A DNA stretch of 39,333 nt, from assembly GCF_005844325.1 (NCBI RefSeq), contig NZ_SPFY01000021.1, forward strand, positions 1 through 39,333. Direction: 5' to 3'. A program made the translations under genes and the position numbers. Shown in pieces: positions 24,086 through 32,394 of the stretch (within the stretch, counting starts at the first letter, position 1; each line of letters starts with the position of its first letter). Source of the stretch: Collinsella aerofaciens. GTDB taxonomy: Bacteria > Actinomycetota > Coriobacteriia > Coriobacteriales > Coriobacteriaceae. The notes under the pieces were generated by a model, which made no database searches, was not told the origin of the DNA, and saw only the letters and a program-made list of their open reading frames with translations.

Positions 24086-24958
24086 GTGAACCGCGATTTC
24101 GCCTCATCGCTCATCCAGCTCAACAACACGTTCTATCGCGAGCACTCCGCCTCCTTCTCCGATACGCGCCAGGCCCCGTGGCCCGGCTGGGTGCGCACCA
24201 TGGACATCGCGCTCGAACAGCTCGATGTCGCCACGATTGAGCATCCCGTCCGCGTCTTCGATCTCGCCTGCGGCAATATGCGATTCGAGAACTTTGCCGC
24301 CGGCGGCGCACTTGCCGCCAAGGGCGTCGACGGCGCAAACCCCTCGGTAGATGCCAGCTGCCCGTTTGAGTTCTATGGTGTCGACTCGTGTCAGGATTTG
24401 GCTATCGATGCGCACGGTCACGCCCTGCGCATTCCCAACCTGCACTTCCAGGAACTCGACGTGCTCGATGCCCTTATGAAGCTCAACCCCGCCGAGACAC
24501 CCGACGTGCTTTTCGACGCCCCGCTCGCCGACATCTCGGTCTGCTTTGGTTTTATGCACCACGTGCCGTCGTGCGAGTACCGCGTACGCGTGCTCGACGC
24601 CCTGGTGCGCCAGACGCGCCCGGGCGGCATCATCGCCATCAGCTTTTGGGAGTTTATGAACGACGAGCGCATGGCGCGCAAGGCCGTTCGCGCCGAGGCC
24701 CGTGCCGAGCTCACCCCGCCGTTTGAAGGTTACGATTCCGCGCAGTTTGAAGCCGGCGACCACCTCATCGGCTGGCAAAACGACCGCCACGCCTACCGCT
24801 ATTGCCATCACTTTGACGATCAGCAGATCACCGACCTGGTGCGCGGCGTCCGTACGTTCTACAAGAGCGGCGAGGTCCCCGTGCGCGAGCTTGAGCGCTT
24901 CCATGCCGACGGTCGCAGCGGCGAGCTCAACCGCTATGTGATTCTCAAACGTCTGTAG
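24086..24958 (+). CDS. class I SAM-dependent methyltransferase, possibly Trm9/ALKBH8-like
   Basis: A 290-residue protein with a class I methyltransferase core: motif I VFDLACGNMRFENF (about 57-70), FYGVDS as motif II, SVCFGFMHHVPS and TRPGGIIAISFW. The C-terminal end has LIGWQNDRHAYRYCHHFDDQQI and VPVRELERFHADG, which recall the RYYH...GEL stretch of eukaryotic Trm9/ALKBH8 tRNA wobble-uridine methyltransferases. That resemblance is from memory and not strong. The GTG at 24086 follows GGAGGGAG. TrmB lies directly downstream and Elp3 nearby, consistent with tRNA methylation. Otherwise the substrate is unknown. Confidence 0.75.
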   Translation: MNRDFASSLIQLNNTFYREHSASFSDTRQAPWPGWVRTMDIALEQLDVATIEHPVRVFDLACGNMRFENFAAGGALAAKGVDGANPSVDASCPFEFYGVDSCQDLAIDAHGHALRIPNLHFQELDVLDALMKLNPAETPDVLFDAPLADISVCFGFMHHVPSCEYRVRVLDALVRQTRPGGIIAISFWEFMNDERMARKAVRAEARAELTPPFEGYDSAQFEAGDHLIGWQNDRHAYRYCHHFDDQQITDLVRGVRTFYKSGEVPVRELERFHADGRSGELNRYVILKRL

Positions 24959-24996
24959 GCACCGACGATTCGCCGCCGAGCCGCACCGCATCTTTC

Positions 24997-25019
24997 GGGC
25001 AAACTATGCCCACCCTTTT
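24997..25019 (+). terminator. weak intrinsic terminator after the methyltransferase gene
   Basis: A 5-bp stem (24997-25001 with 25007-25011) and an ACCC spacer are followed by TTTTT at 25015-25019. Short stem, so efficiency is doubtful. Confidence 0.35.
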
Positions 25020-25076
25020 TCAACCCATTGACGGAACGCGCAGCTATGCGTTCCATACTTATGACCAAGGAGCCTC

Positions 25077-25958
25077 ATGGGAGCCGTCCACGTTCGCACG
25101 CCTAAGAACTTTGTGCTCGAGGAGCGCCTGGAGCGCTACGCCGATGCGATCGAGACGAACCCCGAGGCTTATGCCGGAGATTGGCGCGAGGCTTGCGCGC
25201 CAGCTGGCAGCAAGCCCTTCGAACACCTTCACCTGGATCTTGGCTGTGGCAAGGGAACCTATCTGGTCGAGCGCGCCCACCGCGAGCCCGACACCCTCTT
25301 TATCGGCATGGACCAGGAGCCCATCTGCATCGCCTATGCCGCGCAGAAAATCTGCGAACAGGGGCTATCCAACGCACTCGTCCTGCCCCGAGGCGCCGCA
25401 TCGCTGCCACAGCTGTTTGCCGCAGGCGAGCTCGATGCCATCACCATTAACTTTCCCACGCCGCAGCCCAAGGCCAAGTACGCTAAAAAACGACTCGTCC
25501 ATGTCGACCATCTGATGCTCTACCGCCCGCTCTTTTCAGCCGGCGCTACCGTCACACTGCGCACCGATAGCAAGCCGTTGCGCGATTACGCCCTGGGACA
25601 GTTTGCCGCGGCCGGCTACGATACGCTTTGGGTAAGCGACGACGTCCGCCGCGACCATCCCGAGCATCCCGAGACCGAGTACGAGCGCCGCACGCGCGAG
25701 ATGGGTGCCGCCGTCTATGGCATTTGCGCCACACCTGGAGCGCAGCCCAGCGATGAACAGCTCGCGGCGGGCCGCGCGCAGGAGCAAAGCCTAGCCTGCT
25801 ACCTGCCCGATAACCTCGATGAGCTCGCCTATGTGCCTCTGGGCATGGAAGAGGCCGTCGAGAACTTTAGAAACCGTGCCCGCAAGGGCAAGAAGCGTCT
25901 ACCGCAAGAGTCCCAGGGGCCTCTGATGGTCGCAGCTTCGGCAAACAAGCGCAAATAG
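25077..25958 (+). CDS. trmB: tRNA (guanine-N7)-methyltransferase
   Basis: A 293-residue TrmB. Motif I is LHLDLGCGKGTYLVERA (about 52-68), followed by FIGMDQE and by NFPTPQPKAKYAKKRLV, where TrmB proteins have the conserved N-F-P-x-P-x-x-K-x-x-H/K-x-K-R pattern. It methylates N7 of G46 in tRNA using SAM. It is longer than Escherichia coli TrmB, with a C-terminal extension of about 60 residues that ends in lysines/arginines (RARKGKKRLPQES). The ATG follows AAGGAG at 6-nt spacing. A 7-bp hairpin (25033-25039 with 25048-25054) lies in the leader. Confidence 0.87.
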   Translation: MGAVHVRTPKNFVLEERLERYADAIETNPEAYAGDWREACAPAGSKPFEHLHLDLGCGKGTYLVERAHREPDTLFIGMDQEPICIAYAAQKICEQGLSNALVLPRGAASLPQLFAAGELDAITINFPTPQPKAKYAKKRLVHVDHLMLYRPLFSAGATVTLRTDSKPLRDYALGQFAAAGYDTLWVSDDVRRDHPEHPETEYERRTREMGAAVYGICATPGAQPSDEQLAAGRAQEQSLACYLPDNLDELAYVPLGMEEAVENFRNRARKGKKRLPQESQGPLMVAASANKRK

Positions 25959-25981
25959 GCGCCAGCAAACGTCCCTCAAAT

Positions 25982-26104
25982 CTAAGTGAGTAGACTTTTT
26001 TGCAATAGCCAAGCACAACCCGCATAACCAATACTAAAACCGCAGGTAGAGCCCTTGCGCAAAAGCCATGTGCTCGCGATATTGCAAAAAGTCTACTCAC
26101 TTAG
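25982..26104. repeat. 123-bp inverted-repeat (MITE-like) element
   Basis: The left arm (25982-26007, beginning CTAAGTGAGTAGAC) and right arm (26080-26104, ending GTCTACTCACTTAG) are perfect inverted repeats of 25 bp apart from one extra T in the left arm. Inside, AGCAC (26012-26016) pairs with GTGCT (26070-26074), extending the stem. The 72-nt interior has no gene. No target-site duplication or transposase is visible. It sits between trmB and the helicase gene. Confidence 0.9.
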
Positions 26105-26225
26105 CTGGCAACTGCACCAAACGGCTGGGCAGAACGCCCATTTCCTGCATTTTCTTGCCTGCGAACGCATCGATGCGACGCTACGCCATAATAGTTGGCG
26201 GACAATCGCGAGAGAAAGCAAACAC

Positions 26226-28907
26226 ATGGCACAGACCACGACAGATACCGCCGTCAGCACCGTCTCCGGCGCCGGGGCCGCCAGCTCATTCTCGGGCGGC
26301 ACGGGAACCGAAGCCGAGTTCGGCTCGCTCGGCGCGCTCTCCCCCACCTGGTGGGAGCCCGAGGACGGCAGCGAGCCCGAACCATGGCTCACGCCCGACC
26401 AGGCCTTCGAACGCTTCTTTGAATGGACGAGCGATCGCGGCATTGAGCTGTGGGATCACCAAGAAGAGGCCCTCATGGACCTGGCAGCCGGCGATCACGT
26501 CATTCTGGGCACTCCGACCGGATCGGGTAAATCGCTCGTCGCGCTGGGCATGCTCTTTATGGGCATGGCGCAGGGCAAGCGCTGTTATTACACGGCCCCC
26601 ATCAAGGCTCTGGTCAGTGAAAAGTTTTTCGATCTGGTACAGGTGCTCGGCCGCGATAACGTCGGTATGATCACCGGCGACACGCATATCAACACCAAGG
26701 CACCCGTCATCTGCTGCACGGCAGAGATCCTTGCCAACGACGCGCTGCGCGAGGGCGAAGATGCCGATGTTGGCTGCGTCGCCATGGACGAGTTCCACTA
26801 CTTTGCCGACCCCGATCGCGGCTGGGCCTGGCAGGTACCGCTGCTCACCCTGCCTCACACGCAATTCATGCTCATGAGCGCCACGCTCGGCGATGTCACT
26901 GCCATCGCCGCCTCACTCGAGGAACACACCGGCGCTACCTGCGACTTGGTCGTCGATGCCCCGCGCCCCGTGCCGCTGAGCTACGACTATGTGACGACCT
27001 CGCTCGAAGGCACGGTCGAGCTCGCCATGCGCCGCGGCGAGGCCCCGCTCTATATCGTGCACTTTAGCCAGGATGCCGCCCTTGCGACGGCACAGTCGCT
27101 CGCCAATTTTGGCATCGCCAGCAAAGAGCAGCGCGAAGCCATCAAAGAAGCGGCAAAGGGGACAAGCTTCTCGACGGCCTTCGGCAAGATCCTCAAGCGC
27201 TTGCTCGGCTGCGGCGTCGGCGTGCACCATGCTGGCATGTTGCCGCGCTATCGCCTGTTGGTCGAGCGCTTGGCGCAGCAGGGCCTGCTGCCCGTCATCT
27301 GCGGTACCGATACGCTCGGCGTCGGCATCAACGTACCCATCCACACCGTGGTGCTCACCGCGCTCACCAAGTTCGACGGTTACAAGATGCGTCGCCTGCG
27401 CGCCCGTGAGTTTCATCAGATCGCTGGTCGCGCCGGTCGCTCGGGCTTCGATACCGAGGGCATGGTGATCGCCGAGGCACCCGAGCACGAGATCGAGAAT
27501 GCCAAGCTTATGGCCAAGGCGGGCGACGACCCCAAAAAACTCCGCAAGATTAAAAAGAAGAAGGCCCCCGAGGGCTTTGTCACCTGGAACAAGCAGACCT
27601 TTGAGCGCCTGATCGAGACGCAGCCCGAGACGCTCAAGCCGCGCCTGCGCATCACGCACTCCATGGTGATTAGCGTGGTCGAGCAGGGCGGCGATGCCCG
27701 AGCCCGCGTGCACGACCTCATCGAGACGAGTCTGCAGACTCCCGAGGAAAAGGCCAAGCTCGAGGTTCGCGCCGACGAAATCTTCGCCACGCTCATCGAT
27801 TCCGGCGTCGTCGTTCGCACCGAGGTGCCGCCCGCACCCGACGCCCCGACTGACGCCGCACCAGACATCGACTATGCACTGACGGTTGATCTGCCCGAGG
27901 ACTTCGCGCTCGACCAGCCGCTCTCGCCGTTTTTGCTTGCCGCATTGGAGCTGCTCGATCCCGAGAGCGAGACCTATACCATGGATCTAATCTCAATGGT
28001 CGAGGCAACGCTCGAAGATCCCAAGCAAGTGCTGCGTGCACAGGAACGTGCCGCACGCGATCGCGCTATGGCCGAGATGAAAGCCGACGGCGTCGAATAT
28101 GAGGAACGCTTGGAGCGCATCCAGGATGTCACCTACGAAAAGCCGCTCGAGGATTTGCTCGATGCCGCCTTCGACAAGTACTGCCAGGAAGTACCTTGGG
28201 CCAACGACTACCAGCTCTCGCCCAAGAGCGTCCTGCGCGACATGTTGGAGAGCGCGAGCGACTTTAAGGGCTATATCCAAAAGCTCGGCATCGCCCGCTC
28301 CGAGGGCATTCTGCTGCGCTACCTAGCCGAGGCCTACCGCTCCCTCGATCGCACCGTGCCCATTGAGAAGCGCGATGAGCGCTTGCGCGACATCATTTCG
28401 TGGCTCGGCTTTGTGGTACGCTCGGTCGACTCGAGCCTGGTGGACGAGTGGGAGAACGCCGGCAACCCGGCGGCCCTCGACGCCGCGCCGCCGCAGGGCA
28501 TCGACGAGGTCGTTGCGGACCGTCGCGGCTGCACGCTGCTGGTGCGCAACGCACTCTTCCGCCGCGTGACCCTTGCCGCCCGCGAGCACGTTCGCGACCT
28601 GGGCGAACTCGACGAGGACTGGGGCATGAGCGAGGTCCGCTGGCAAAAGGCGCTCGATGCCTACCATGAGCAGCACGAGGAAATCCTCACCGACGGAGAT
28701 GCCCGCAGCGCCGCGATGTTTACCATCGACGGGAGCGACGAGAAGACCGATCACGTGTGGCACGTGCACCAGATTTTTGCCGACGAGGATGGCGACCACG
28801 ACTTTGGCATCATGGGCGATGTCGACCTGGATGCCACGCAAGACGGCGGCGAGGTCATCTTCAAAAACTACCGCGTCGGCTTTATCGAGGACCTGCTCGA
28901 GGACTAG
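26226..28907 (+). CDS. Ski2-like DEAD/DEAH helicase with DUF3516
   Basis: An 893-residue superfamily 2 helicase. Motif I is GTPTGSGKS (K102), motif II DEFH (188-191), motif III SATLGD (about 213), then the LGCGVGVHHAGMLPRYR stretch, GTDTLGVGINVP and HQIAGRAGRSGFD as motif VI. The C-terminal 350 residues match the actinobacterial DUF3516 region that follows such helicases. Mtr4/Ski2 relatives unwind RNA in decay or surveillance, so an RNA role is likely but not shown. Start ATG at 26226 is chosen because the reading frame further upstream runs through the inverted-repeat element and low-quality sequence; a TTG at 26055 is rejected. The Shine-Dalgarno is weak (GAGAGAAAG). Confidence 0.88.
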   Translation: MAQTTTDTAVSTVSGAGAASSFSGGTGTEAEFGSLGALSPTWWEPEDGSEPEPWLTPDQAFERFFEWTSDRGIELWDHQEEALMDLAAGDHVILGTPTGSGKSLVALGMLFMGMAQGKRCYYTAPIKALVSEKFFDLVQVLGRDNVGMITGDTHINTKAPVICCTAEILANDALREGEDADVGCVAMDEFHYFADPDRGWAWQVPLLTLPHTQFMLMSATLGDVTAIAASLEEHTGATCDLVVDAPRPVPLSYDYVTTSLEGTVELAMRRGEAPLYIVHFSQDAALATAQSLANFGIASKEQREAIKEAAKGTSFSTAFGKILKRLLGCGVGVHHAGMLPRYRLLVERLAQQGLLPVICGTDTLGVGINVPIHTVVLTALTKFDGYKMRRLRAREFHQIAGRAGRSGFDTEGMVIAEAPEHEIENAKLMAKAGDDPKKLRKIKKKKAPEGFVTWNKQTFERLIETQPETLKPRLRITHSMVISVVEQGGDARARVHDLIETSLQTPEEKAKLEVRADEIFATLIDSGVVVRTEVPPAPDAPTDAAPDIDYALTVDLPEDFALDQPLSPFLLAALELLDPESETYTMDLISMVEATLEDPKQVLRAQERAARDRAMAEMKADGVEYEERLERIQDVTYEKPLEDLLDAAFDKYCQEVPWANDYQLSPKSVLRDMLESASDFKGYIQKLGIARSEGILLRYLAEAYRSLDRTVPIEKRDERLRDIISWLGFVVRSVDSSLVDEWENAGNPAALDAAPPQGIDEVVADRRGCTLLVRNALFRRVTLAAREHVRDLGELDEDWGMSEVRWQKALDAYHEQHEEILTDGDARSAAMFTIDGSDEKTDHVWHVHQIFADEDGDHDFGIMGDVDLDATQDGGEVIFKNYRVGFIEDLLED

Positions 28908-28925
28908 CCGTACATACTGGAACGA

Positions 28926-28964
28926 AGCGGGGCCGTTGGCAGTATCGCCAGCGGCCCCGCTTTT
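28926..28964 (+). terminator. intrinsic terminator after the DUF3516 helicase
   Basis: A 15-bp GC-rich stem (28926-28940 with 28947-28961, one T-G wobble, 6-nt loop) ends in TTTT at 28961-28964. It also separates the convergent DUF2130 gene. Confidence 0.85.
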
Positions 28965-28981
28965 GCACTATACGCTATCCC

Positions 28982-30739
28982 CTACTCGGCATCCTCGACC
29001 TCATACGAATCCGCCTCGGCGGGCTCATCGTTTGCCCCTGTCGCAGCCCCGCGCGCCTCGTCAAACGCCGCCTTCATGGTCTTGTTGCCCCAGGTGAGCT
29101 TGCGAATGGTAAGATCGTCGGCCTTCTTGTTGGCTAGACGTAAATTGTTCTCGGAGGACAGCAATGCCTCCTTGGTTTTCTGCAGATGGCTAATCGTCTT
29201 GTCAATCTCCTCGATCGCCGTCTGGAACTTACGGCTCGCAAGCTCATAGTTGCGGCCGAAGTCGTTCTTGAACTTCTCCATCTTGGCCTCGAAGTTCGTG
29301 ACGTCGATGTTCTGCTGCTTGTACTCCGCCAGCTCCTGCTTATAGCGCAGCGAACCCATGGCGGCGTTGCGCAGCAGCGTGATCATGGGAATGAAGAACT
29401 GCGGGCGGATCACGTACATCTTCTCATAGCGGTAACTCACGTCGACTATCCCTGCGTTATAGAGCTCGCTTTCGGGCTCGAGCAGTGTGCAGAGCACCGC
29501 GTACTCACAGCCTTTCTGGCGACGATCGTGATCGAGTTTCTTAAAGAAGTCCTCGTTTTTGTGCTTGGTCGCGGTCTCGTCGTTCTCGTTTTTCATCTCG
29601 AACATAATCGAAATGACCTCGTTACCGCTTGCGTCGCACTCGCGGAAGATAAAGTCGCCCTTGGTACCCTCGGACGCATCGTTATCTTTCTCGAAGTACG
29701 CGTTAGGAAATGCCGTCATGCGCAGACGGTTAAACTCGGTCTCGCAGTGCTGCTCGAGCGACTCGCCCACCATCTTGGTGGACAGGCGGACCTTCATGTC
29801 CTTAAGGCGCTCAATCTCTTCATCCTTGTAGCGAATCAGGTCATCGCTCGCGCGCTTGGCCTGCGCAAGCTCGAGCTCATGTGCCGCCTTGGCTTGCTCC
29901 TCGCGAGAATCGCGCACCGCCAGCTCGCTCGTCAGCTTGGCACGTGCCTCATCGCGCTCTCGCTCCGCCGCGGCGACCGCCTTCGATAGCTCCATTTTTG
30001 CAGAAAGTTCTTGCTCACGAAGCTGTGCACGAAGGCCCTCGGCCTCGCGCATGGACTGAGTCTTTGCGGCGGAAAACTTCTCCTGTACCTTCACTCGATA
30101 GTCAGCAAGCGCGCGCTCGGCCTCGCTGCGAGCGGCATCGAGTTCGCGTTTCGACTCAGCCGCAGCGGCGGCAAGCGCCATCTCCTGGGCTTTATCCGCC
30201 GCGGAGAGCTTTGCCTGCAATTCGGCAATCTGCGCATCGCGTGCGGCTAAATCGTTTTGAGCAGCGTTACGCGCCGCCGACTCGACGAGCTTGGCTTCGT
30301 CATCCTTGCGTCCCAGCTGCGCGCGCAAATTGTCGATCTCGCGCTGAAGCTTGGCGTTCTCCTTTTGAGCGTCGGCACGGGCTTCAACCGCCGCACGCTG
30401 GCTTGCACTCTCGCGCTCTGCGGCAGCGCCCTCGAGCTTGGCGCGCAGTTCGGCAAGCTCAGCATCGCGCTTGGCGACCTCTTGTGCCAGCTGTTGAGCC
30501 GCAGCATTCTTCTGCTCGACAAGCTGAGCGTTGCGCTGAGACTCCGCCTCCTGCAAAGCAGCCGACGAACGCGAGCGCTCAAGCTCCAGCGCCTGCTCGC
30601 CCTCACGCTGGACTGCCTTCACACGCTCATCCAGATCGCGCGAAAACTCGGCATCGCGCACTTGCTTGATGATATCCGCATAGCCAGACGCGTCGACCTT
30701 AAAAACTTCGCCACAATGCGGGCACTTGATCTCATTCAT
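28982..30739 (-). CDS. DUF2130 coiled-coil protein, predicted PD-(D/E)xK nuclease-like
   Basis: A 585-residue protein. It starts with a single zinc-knuckle half (CPHCGEVF, C6/C9). Residues about 20-320 are a long charged coiled coil rich in alanine, glutamate, arginine and lysine. Residues about 330-500 form the DUF2130 domain, with GTKGDFIF, then the FEMKNEND stretch (E-x-K) and [19 protein letters not shown]. The D...ExK arrangement is that of PD-(D/E)xK nucleases, which I infer rather than know for this protein. DUF2130 proteins are widespread and of unknown function. The tail is acidic. It is monocistronic, between two terminators. Confidence 0.85.
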   Translation of the reverse strand: MNEIKCPHCGEVFKVDASGYADIIKQVRDAEFSRDLDERVKAVQREGEQALELERSRSSAALQEAESQRNAQLVEQKNAAAQQLAQEVAKRDAELAELRAKLEGAAAERESASQRAAVEARADAQKENAKLQREIDNLRAQLGRKDDEAKLVESAARNAAQNDLAARDAQIAELQAKLSAADKAQEMALAAAAAESKRELDAARSEAERALADYRVKVQEKFSAAKTQSMREAEGLRAQLREQELSAKMELSKAVAAAERERDEARAKLTSELAVRDSREEQAKAAHELELAQAKRASDDLIRYKDEEIERLKDMKVRLSTKMVGESLEQHCETEFNRLRMTAFPNAYFEKDNDASEGTKGDFIFRECDASGNEVISIMFEMKNENDETATKHKNEDFFKKLDHDRRQKGCEYAVLCTLLEPESELYNAGIVDVSYRYEKMYVIRPQFFIPMITLLRNAAMGSLRYKQELAEYKQQNIDVTNFEAKMEKFKNDFGRNYELASRKFQTAIEEIDKTISHLQKTKEALLSSENNLRLANKKADDLTIRKLTWGNKTMKAAFDEARGAATGANDEPAEADSYEVEDAE

Positions 30740-30797
30740 AGCAGCTCCTCGATGGACGCAAATTTCAATCGCCTACACTCTACCGCGCCGCACGGAC

Positions 30798-30832
30798 AAA
30801 AAAGGCGCCGCCGCCATAATGGCAACGGCGCC
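30798..30832 (-). terminator. intrinsic terminator after the metallophosphoesterase gene
   Basis: On the minus strand a 13-bp stem (30820-30832 with 30804-30816, two G-U pairs, 3-nt loop) is followed by TTTTTT (30803-30798). Confidence 0.9.
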
Positions 30833-30889
30833 AGAACCACGACAAAGGTGCCCGCCCCCTTTGTCGCGGTTTGTGCGGTGGTTCGAGAA

Positions 30890-31435
30890 TTACAGTCCAA
30901 AATAGTCGAGGATTTGATCGCGACTTACGGGCTTGTACTCGTTGGCGTCGAGGCCGACATCGTAGCGAAAGATAGGGCGCTCGCGATCGCGGTTGCGTGC
31001 GTTGGTGCGGTCGCCCCTGCTGTGGATATGTCCATGCAGCATGATGGCGCCGCGCGCCTTGCCATTCCAGCTGAGCATGGGGTAATGGCTCATAACCAGA
31101 CGACGCCCCTTGGCATAGCCGGGAGCAATCTCCAGGTAATCGCGCACGTCTTCCCAAATCTGCGGTACGTCGGGATCTTCCCAGTCGCCGTCATGGTTAC
31201 CACGGATGAGCGTCACATTCTTGCATTCGATACGCTCGCGCAGGCGCACCGCCTCTGCCAGGGGCAAACGATAGGTAAAGTCACCCAGGATGTAGAGACG
31301 GTCGTCCGCCGCCACGCACTCATTGATGGCATCGATGACCTTGCGGTTCATCTCCTCGACCGAATCAAACGGCCGATCCATATCGTGCAAGATATTCGTA
31401 TCGCCCAGGTGCAGGTCGGCGGTAAACCACATCAT
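30890..31435 (-). CDS. calcineurin-like metallophosphoesterase
   Basis: A 181-residue enzyme with all metallophosphoesterase blocks: D7-x-H9 (FTADLHLGD), ILGDFTY, RGNHDGDW, MSHYPM and HGHIHSRG. These bind two metal ions and cleave phosphomonoesters or diesters. The short form resembles YfcE/phage-type single-domain phosphoesterases, and the substrate is unknown. Start at 31433-31435 is chosen because AGGA lies 8 nt upstream; an ATG at 31450 has no ribosome binding site. Upstream is the 59-residue acidic protein gene, 66 nt away and on the same strand. Confidence 0.9.
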   Translation of the reverse strand: MMWFTADLHLGDTNILHDMDRPFDSVEEMNRKVIDAINECVAADDRLYILGDFTYRLPLAEAVRLRERIECKNVTLIRGNHDGDWEDPDVPQIWEDVRDYLEIAPGYAKGRRLVMSHYPMLSWNGKARGAIMLHGHIHSRGDRTNARNRDRERPIFRYDVGLDANEYKPVSRDQILDYFGL

Positions 31436-31501
31436 CGTCTGTATCCTCATTTCGCAACGCGTCTAACACGTGCTAAGTATACAGACGCAGCGATGCGGCG
31501 G

Positions 31502-31681
31502 TTATCCAAAGAACCCGCCGAACAGTCCGCGGCGGCTCTTGTCTTGCTTTTTCGAAGCGTCACCCTGGGCATTCTTATCCTGCCGCTTCTTACGATCCCG
31601 CTCCAACTCATTGTCATCGAGTAGCATATCCCACTCAAACGGATCGTCTGCCAGATCAAACAGATCATCGTTATCAAACAT
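31502..31681 (-). CDS. 59-residue acidic hypothetical protein
   Basis: A small reading frame with an ATG preceded by GGGAGA at 8 nt. The first 28 residues are strongly acidic and aromatic (DDLFDLADDPFEWDML), a lysine/arginine/glutamine-rich helix follows, and the C-terminus ends in RRGLFGGFFG. The polar-to-hydrophobic tail could insert in membrane or bind a partner. No family recognised. It sits between the HIRAN gene (start 18 nt from the HIRAN stop) and the metallophosphoesterase gene, apparently in one minus-strand operon. Good ribosome binding site, sensible composition and operon placement make it a likely real gene. Confidence 0.65.
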   Translation of the reverse strand: MFDNDDLFDLADDPFEWDMLLDDNELERDRKKRQDKNAQGDASKKQDKSRRGLFGGFFG

Positions 31682-31699
31682 GGCAGTCTCCCTTACCGA

Positions 31700-32026
31700 T
31701 TAGCGAGCATCCACCACGTAGAGTCCAACGCGCACCTGATGCCACGGGCTGCGCTCGGGAGCAACCTGTTGCACGCGGGCCTCAAATACGTCCTCGTGAC
31801 CGTAATACATCATCAAGGACAGCGGGCCGACCTCGTTTCCCGGAACATAGCCGAGCTTGGTCTTGCCGTAATAGATCGCAACCGCCTCGGGGTCATGGGG
31901 ATTATCGCGCTCGGCACGCAGCGTCAGCTTATCGCCCACTTTAAGATCGCCCAAGACCAAGGCACCGTCGGCATACTGAAATCCCGCGACATGAAACGAC
32001 AGAAGCACACGTGAAGGCTCGTACAT
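31700..32026 (-). CDS. HIRAN-domain protein
   Basis: A 108-residue stand-alone HIRAN domain, with the signature LRAERDNPHDPEAVAIYYGKTKLGYVPGNE at about 36-66. In eukaryotes HIRAN domains in helicases bind 3' DNA ends; in bacteria small HIRAN proteins occur alone or next to nucleases and helicases. AGAGGAG precedes the ATG. The acidic 59-residue protein and a metallophosphoesterase lie just downstream on the same strand, perhaps one DNA-repair-like operon. The role is inference from domain type only. Confidence 0.85.
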   Translation of the reverse strand: MYEPSRVLLSFHVAGFQYADGALVLGDLKVGDKLTLRAERDNPHDPEAVAIYYGKTKLGYVPGNEVGPLSLMMYYGHEDVFEARVQQVAPERSPWHQVRVGLYVVDAR

Positions 32027-32139
32027 GGCAGCTCCTCTAACGGCCGGATAAACCGGCGCTTAACCGTACTGAGAAGTCTACGAGCCCGTGCGGACACAAA
32101 TTCATCCTGCCCGCGTCTTTCAATCGCTTGCCGCAACGC

Positions 32140-32168
32140 TTGCGAGACAGAGCGCTTGCAGATAAGAT
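32140..32168 (+). promoter_or_regulatory. promoter candidate for a short antisense-type RNA
   Basis: TTGCGA (32140-32145) and TAAGAT (32163-32168) with an ideal 17-nt spacer point rightwards into the 27-residue peptide locus. Predicted start is near 32175. No coding frame follows, so an untranslated RNA is expected. Confidence 0.5.
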
Positions 32169-32174
32169 AGGGGT

Positions 32175-32272
32175 ACGGATGGCACCCGTTGCAGCGGGTC
32201 TTGCCAACTCCGATACACGTTTTCATCGTGAGAAGTGGCCGTCTTCGCTTACGCGGGGGCGGCTATTTCATT
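32175..32272 (+). ncRNA. predicted small RNA convergent with the hydrophobic peptide mRNA
   Basis: Bounded by the promoter at 32140-32168 and a terminator-like stem (32238-32248 with 32253-32263, 11 bp with three G-U pairs when read as plus-strand RNA) followed by TATTTCATT. It would be about 95 nt and end over the last codon and 3' region of the peptide mRNA. A hairpin (GGCACCCG/CGGGTCTTGCC) lies near its 5' end. Purely predicted. Confidence 0.4.
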
Positions 32273-32346
32273 CGGCCGATAAACAGGCCGAGTTCGATAG
32301 CCGCGATTAACAACGCCAGTAACGAAATAACATCGCTTACGTTCAT
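32263..32346 (-). CDS. 27-residue hydrophobic peptide, possible type I toxin
   Basis: The frame encodes MNVSDVISL, then a hydrophobic helix (LALLIAAIELGLFI) and a basic end GRMK, the layout of small membrane toxins and holin-like peptides. AAGGG sits 8 nt before the ATG and is locked in a hairpin (32348-32372), a feature of type I toxin mRNAs. A convergent small RNA is predicted on the other strand. The gene lies in an otherwise empty 423-nt gap between the HIRAN and aldehyde dehydrogenase genes. A conserved unannotated membrane microprotein without a toxin role is the main alternative. Confidence 0.55.
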   Translation of the reverse strand: MNVSDVISLLALLIAAIELGLFIGRMK

Positions 32347-32347
32347 A

Positions 32348-32372
32348 CCAATTCCCTTCTAAAGGGAGTTGG
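32348..32372 (-). promoter_or_regulatory. hairpin masking the ribosome binding site of the hydrophobic peptide
   Basis: In the mRNA, CCAACTCCCTT pairs with AAGGGAATTGG around a 3-nt loop; only one C-A pair is mismatched. The 3' arm contains the AAGGG Shine-Dalgarno and ends 1 nt before the ATG. Confidence 0.65.
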
Positions 32373-32394
32373 CCCATCCGTACCCCATAGCAGT

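Larger units (their letters stand above)
32170..32386. repeat. inverted repeat flanking the peptide locus
   Basis: GGGGTACGGATGG at 32170-32182 recurs inverted at 32374-32386. A second block, GCCAACTCC at 32203-32211, also recurs inverted at 32365-32373. In the left copy the blocks are split by a 20-nt hairpin-forming insert; in the right copy they adjoin. As a result the plus- and minus-strand transcripts of the locus would share 5' ends. Confidence 0.8.

Noticed and set aside
26055..26225. TTG start extending the DUF3516 helicase by 57 residues
   Set aside because: The extension runs through the right arm of the inverted-repeat element and lacks a ribosome binding site.
31447..31677. 76-codon frame on the minus strand
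   Set aside because: Same region encodes the 59-residue acidic protein in another frame with a far better ribosome binding site and composition.
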